Assembly (NCBI GenBank): GCA_938049795.1
Contig: CALLCD010000084.1
Span: forward strand, 1-7,522
Origin: an uncultured Hyphomonadaceae bacterium
GTDB taxonomy: Bacteria; Pseudomonadota; Alphaproteobacteria; Caulobacterales; Hyphomonadaceae
Length of the DNA: 7,522 bases
Direction of reading: 5' to 3'
A program made the position numbers and the translations under genes. Below are positions 4,145 through 7,522 of the stretch, one piece after another (the stretch's first letter is position 1; every line of letters begins with the position of its first letter). The notes beneath the pieces are model-generated. The model was not told where the DNA came from. It was given only the letters and a program-made list of their open reading frames with translations, and made no database searches.

Positions 4145-6823
4145 ATGTCGTTGCAAAACTCGTCCGCGCCCGATGAGACACCTTCCAAGTCGGGATCTGA
4201 GCCTCTGGAATTAGATGTCGTTGCCAATCCAAATGATCGCACCTCTCAGAGCGATCATGAGGGGGCCGGCTCGCCGCAACAGAGCGATGGGCGACGTGTC
4301 GATGTGATGCAGTTGGCCTTTTGGGGCTTGATGCTGTTTGTGGTCGCCACCGCATGCGTGGCTTTGGCGTGGACCGAAGCGGGCGGGGAAACATGGATCG
4401 TAAACATGATTTCTATGGTCGCTTTTGGCGTCGTTGCGATCATTTGGCTGTTTCGTGGGGCCGGACGCCGGCTTGGCCTGTTCCCCCATCGCGGCGCGGC
4501 TGAAACGGCTGTCTCGGTCAATCCGCCAAAGTTTGGCTGGATCAATGCGCTCGACGAAGCGGTCCTGATCACCGAGCGCGGTGGCGCAGCTGTGGCTTCG
4601 AATGACGCCTATCGGTCCTTGTCCGAAATGGCGGTTGCCGGGCTGGGCGAGGCCGAGCGGTCGCCGACGGTTGACCGTCTTTTCGGCGCAAATCCGGGCC
4701 TTGCCGCGCCGATTTTCCGATTGTCAAAAGCAGCCAAAGCGGGTGAGCCCCGCCGCGAGATCATGCCTGCGATCACCCTCGGCATCGAAGCGCTGCCCGT
4801 CCAATACGAGATTGGCGTCTCGCCACTGCCGCGTGACCGCGTGCTCTGGCGTTTGCGCCGGATTGCTGGAAACGAGGAGGCCACAGGCGCTGCTGATCTC
4901 AAAGCGCTTTACGTGGAAGATGCGCCAATGGGCTTCTTCGCCTCGCGGCCCGATGGCACACTGACCTATGCAAATAGCTGGCTGCGCGAACTGATCGGCC
5001 TGCCTGAAAACGCAAGCAATATCCGGATTGACGACATTATGCGTCCCGAATTTGTCAAACTGCTACGGCGCGAGCGCAAATCCGGTGCGCCCGGCCGTGC
5101 GGATATTCTCATTCGCGGTCGTGATGGTGTCGAAATATCGGTGCAGACGCTGACAACATGGACCGGACGCGGCGCCGATGCGGCCGGACGGACGATCGTC
5201 ATTGCCAACAATGCCCAACCGACTGGAAGCACCGAACGTCTGTTCCAGCCTTCGACAGCCAGCCGCCCCCCACGCCCGGACAGTGACCCGATGTTTGACG
5301 ATGCGCCGTTTGGGGCAGTGCGTCTTGAAGGCGCATCGCTGGTTGATGCCGTCATCACAGATACCAATCGGGCCCTGATGGGACTGACCGAAGGCAAGGC
5401 GACGCCCGGCGGGAAGTTCTCCAGCCTGTTCGTGGCCGAATCCGGACAGGATAAGCTGGACGAGAAATTGCTCGACGCAATCGACCGGCCTGTTGAACTC
5501 GAACTTGCCGGCGAGGAGACCAAAAACGTCAATGTCTTCGTGACACTCGATATGATGGGGCGGCCATCGGTAGCCTATGTCATTGATATGACCGAGCAGA
5601 AACAGCTTGAACTGCGTCTGGCACAGGGTGAAAAAATGCAGGCCATTGGCCAGCTTGCCGGCGGTGTCGCGCATGATTTCAACAATGTGCTGACGGGAAT
5701 TATTCTCAATACCGACAAGCTGATGATGCGCCACCCGGTAGGAGACGAAAGCTTTCCGGAGTTGCAGTTTATTTCCGACCTTTCCAATCGCGCCGCAGAG
5801 CTCGTCAGAATGTTGCTCGCTTACGCCCGCAAACAGACCTTTAAGCGCGAAGTGCTGAACATCACCGATACGTTGTCGGGAGCCTATATGCTGCTCAGTC
5901 AGGTCGTCGATGAGGTTGAGCTCGACATCGAGCATGGCCGAGATTTGCCGCACATCCGGGTCGATAAGAACCAGCTTGAAACCATTATCATCAACTTGGC
6001 GACCAATGCGCGCGACGCGATGCGAACGCCTGACGGCTCGGTGAAGGGCTCGCTAACGATCCGGACCAGTCGTACAACCGCCGAACAAGCCCATAAAAAC
6101 GGCTTCAACTTTGTCGAGGCAGGCGACTATCTGCTGATCGAGGTCGAGGACACGGGAACAGGTATCTCACCGGCTGATCTCGATGAGATTTTTACACCAT
6201 TCTTTACCACCAAAGCGGTTGGTCACGGAACAGGCCTCGGGCTGGCAACGGTTTACGGCATCGTCAAACAGTCCGGCGGTTATATCTGCCCGCTGAGCGA
6301 AGTTGGCAAAGGCACAAACTTCCAGATCTATCTGCCCGCCCTCAGCGCTGACGAAATCCCCCCAATTGATGAAGAAACAGAACGTCGGGGCAAACCGGGC
6401 TACCGCAAGCCGGTTGATATGGCAGGGCGTGGACGCATCTTGCTGGTCGAGGACGAGGATGGGGTGCGCGGCATCGCAGCCCAACTCCTGACATCCCGGG
6501 GCTACGATGTAGAAGAAGCCCCCGATGGCGAAGAAGCCCTGGAAATATTACAGGAAAATCCGGGCGGCTTTGATCTCGTTATCTCGGATGTGGTGATGCC
6601 GGGCATGGATGGTCCAACGCTTGTTCGTGAAGCAAAAGAACTGCTCGGCGATGCGCGGATCGTGTTTATCTCCGGCTATGCCGAACGTGATCTGGCCGAT
6701 GCGATTGACGAGGATCGCGAGATTTCCTTCCTGCCCAAGCCCTTTACCGTCAGCCAGCTGGCAGAGCGTGTCAAACGCGAGCTTGGATTGCGCGAAAGCA
6801 ATAAGGGCAACAAAGCGGCGTAA
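4145..6823 (+). CDS. cckA: CckA-type membrane hybrid histidine kinase, cell-cycle phosphorelay
   Basis: The 892-residue product should autophosphorylate and pass phosphate through its receiver to ChpT and on to CtrA, or run the relay in reverse as a phosphatase. Residues 1-54 are polar and probably disordered. Two membrane helices follow (about 55-77 and 85-103) with a short periplasmic loop. Next come three PAS-like sensory segments (about 129-250, 252-355 and 382-487). The kinase core has the H-box GGVAHDFNN with phospho-acceptor H510, the N-box NLATNARDAM (N621), the G1 box DTGTG from D669, FFTTK and GHGTGLGL. The C-terminal receiver has LLVEDED, acceptor D815 in SDVVMPGMDG, and K865 in LPKPF. 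The H-box and ATPase wording is characteristic of CckA. It is longer than Caulobacter CckA (about 690 residues) because of its extra sensory region. The ATG at 4145 has a weak GAAAG 7 nt upstream. A GTG at 4076 would add 23 residues but has no Shine-Dalgarno sequence, and an in-frame TAG lies at 4064-4066. The gene ends 12 nt before the stop of the convergent hydrolase gene. Confidence 0.92.
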   Translation: MSLQNSSAPDETPSKSGSEPLELDVVANPNDRTSQSDHEGAGSPQQSDGRRVDVMQLAFWGLMLFVVATACVALAWTEAGGETWIVNMISMVAFGVVAIIWLFRGAGRRLGLFPHRGAAETAVSVNPPKFGWINALDEAVLITERGGAAVASNDAYRSLSEMAVAGLGEAERSPTVDRLFGANPGLAAPIFRLSKAAKAGEPRREIMPAITLGIEALPVQYEIGVSPLPRDRVLWRLRRIAGNEEATGAADLKALYVEDAPMGFFASRPDGTLTYANSWLRELIGLPENASNIRIDDIMRPEFVKLLRRERKSGAPGRADILIRGRDGVEISVQTLTTWTGRGADAAGRTIVIANNAQPTGSTERLFQPSTASRPPRPDSDPMFDDAPFGAVRLEGASLVDAVITDTNRALMGLTEGKATPGGKFSSLFVAESGQDKLDEKLLDAIDRPVELELAGEETKNVNVFVTLDMMGRPSVAYVIDMTEQKQLELRLAQGEKMQAIGQLAGGVAHDFNNVLTGIILNTDKLMMRHPVGDESFPELQFISDLSNRAAELVRMLLAYARKQTFKREVLNITDTLSGAYMLLSQVVDEVELDIEHGRDLPHIRVDKNQLETIIINLATNARDAMRTPDGSVKGSLTIRTSRTTAEQAHKNGFNFVEAGDYLLIEVEDTGTGISPADLDEIFTPFFTTKAVGHGTGLGLATVYGIVKQSGGYICPLSEVGKGTNFQIYLPALSADEIPPIDEETERRGKPGYRKPVDMAGRGRILLVEDEDGVRGIAAQLLTSRGYDVEEAPDGEEALEILQENPGGFDLVISDVVMPGMDGPTLVREAKELLGDARIVFISGYAERDLADAIDEDREISFLPKPFTVSQLAERVKRELGLRESNKGNKAA

Positions 6824-6835
6824 AGGTTGTGATGC

Positions 6836-7522
6836 CTAGTTGCCAGCCCAATGCTCGGTCAGGACATCAGCAATAGAGCCCGCATGACTGGCAATGGCCC
6901 AGTGTCCGGCATCCGGCTCGACATGGATCGGGATCGACCAGCGCTCGGCAAAACGCTGCGCTGTGGACAGGCTGACATAGGGATCTTTTTCGCCCCAGAT
7001 GATCAAGCCGCGATCCGGAAATCCCTCCAAGTCGCGAGTCCAATCTTGCGCGACGGTGGTGGCCGACCGGTAAAGTGACAGAATGCTGCGCTTCATCGGG
7101 CCAGACCATGAGCGCACTTCATGGGCGGCAATGGCTTCGGGCAAGCCGCCATCGATCAGCGCGCGCTTGAGGGCAAATTTCGGGGTGACCGCCATGAGCA
7201 GTTCGCCCAGAACCGGCGTCTGCCATTTCTGCGCCATCTCATGCCATTGATAGTCCGGCTCGAGCACCGCGCCGCTAACCGACCAGCTGCGGATCAGATC
7301 CGGCCGCCGCGCGACCGCTTTAAGTGCGAGCAATGCGCCCCAGTCATGGGCGACAATATCGACGGGCGCTTTGGTCCGGTCCGCCTCTTGCTCGATCTGC
7401 ATGAACATCCAGTCGAGATAGCCCTCTTTGGTGGGCTGGAAGTGTTCGGGGATTTTCTTGCCAAATCCGGGCATGGTCGGGGTCCGCGTCTCGATTTTCA
7501 GATGCGCCAAAGCGGTCAGCAA
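6836..7522 (-). CDS. Alpha/beta-fold hydrolase with Asp nucleophile, epoxide hydrolase / haloalkane dehalogenase-like (5' end outside window)
   Basis: The window holds the last 228 codons. The first visible codon is TTG for an internal Leu, not a start. By comparison with the family about 50-60 N-terminal residues are missing, including the first strands and the HGxP oxyanion loop. Counting from the first visible codon, TPTMPGFGKK is the usual PGFG motif. VAHDWGA then gives the nucleophile elbow with D60, GEKDPYVS gives the acid D180, and DAGHW gives the base H207. An Asp rather than Ser nucleophile followed by Trp (HDWG) is the pattern of soluble epoxide hydrolases and haloalkane dehalogenases, which form a covalent ester intermediate and then hydrolyse it. 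A helical cap of about 80-150 residues separates elbow and acid. I cannot choose between the two activities, and many relatives are uncharacterised. It converges on cckA, with no functional link apparent. Confidence 0.85.
   Translation of the reverse strand: MLTALAHLKIETRTPTMPGFGKKIPEHFQPTKEGYLDWMFMQIEQEADRTKAPVDIVAHDWGALLALKAVARRPDLIRSWSVSGAVLEPDYQWHEMAQKWQTPVLGELLMAVTPKFALKRALIDGGLPEAIAAHEVRSWSGPMKRSILSLYRSATTVAQDWTRDLEGFPDRGLIIWGEKDPYVSLSTAQRFAERWSIPIHVEPDAGHWAIASHAGSIADVLTEHWAGN

Noticed and set aside
3949..4242. N-terminal extension of the DUF885 gene across the divergent region
   Set aside because: The frame is open, but the lipoprotein signal peptide with a good Shine-Dalgarno sequence starts at 3948 or 3945. 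The upstream part overlaps the start and promoter region of cckA on the other strand.
5063..5953. 296-codon minus-strand open frame inside cckA
   Set aside because: It overlaps the conserved PAS and H-box region of the kinase on the other strand. It is explained by codon composition rather than by an independent gene.

Overview
The window looks like chromosome from a GC-rich alphaproteobacterium. The strongest taxonomic clue is a full-length CckA-type hybrid histidine kinase at 4145-6823. CckA is the master cell-cycle kinase of the CckA-ChpT-CtrA phosphorelay and is confined to Alphaproteobacteria. Exported peptidases beside it would suit a Caulobacterales, Maricaulales, Parvularculales or Sphingomonadales-type heterotroph, but sequence alone does not settle the order. 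I see no insertion sequence, phage gene, CRISPR array, tRNA, rRNA or other sign of a mobile accessory region.

Layout from left to right. (1) 1-191, minus strand: the first 63 codons of an MscS-family mechanosensitive channel, cut by the window edge. (2) 192-578: a 387-bp gap between divergent genes. It holds a 9-bp triplicate and three tandem 45-bp units, each with an 8-bp inverted repeat. (3) 579-1997, plus strand: an exported M28 zinc peptidase with an inserted PA domain. (4) 2020-2070: a probable bidirectional terminator. (5) 2086-3948, minus strand: a DUF885 lipoprotein with a zinc-peptidase-like HEGxPGHH...EGW signature. (6) 3949-4144: a divergent regulatory gap with three TTAAC boxes, an extended -10 and one GANTC site. 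(7) 4145-6823, plus strand: cckA. (8) 6836-7522, minus strand: an alpha/beta hydrolase with an Asp nucleophile, whose N-terminus lies beyond the window.

The two peptidases are convergent and both are predicted to leave the cytoplasm, so they probably share a job in peptide scavenging outside the inner membrane. They are not co-transcribed. CckA is divergent from the DUF885 gene and is not in an operon here. The features most worth a second look are the hairpin-forming 45-bp array, which lies in frame with the M28 gene and can cause a false N-terminal extension, and the TTAAC boxes upstream of cckA, which could mark CtrA feedback. I did not find a convincing novel multi-gene system.
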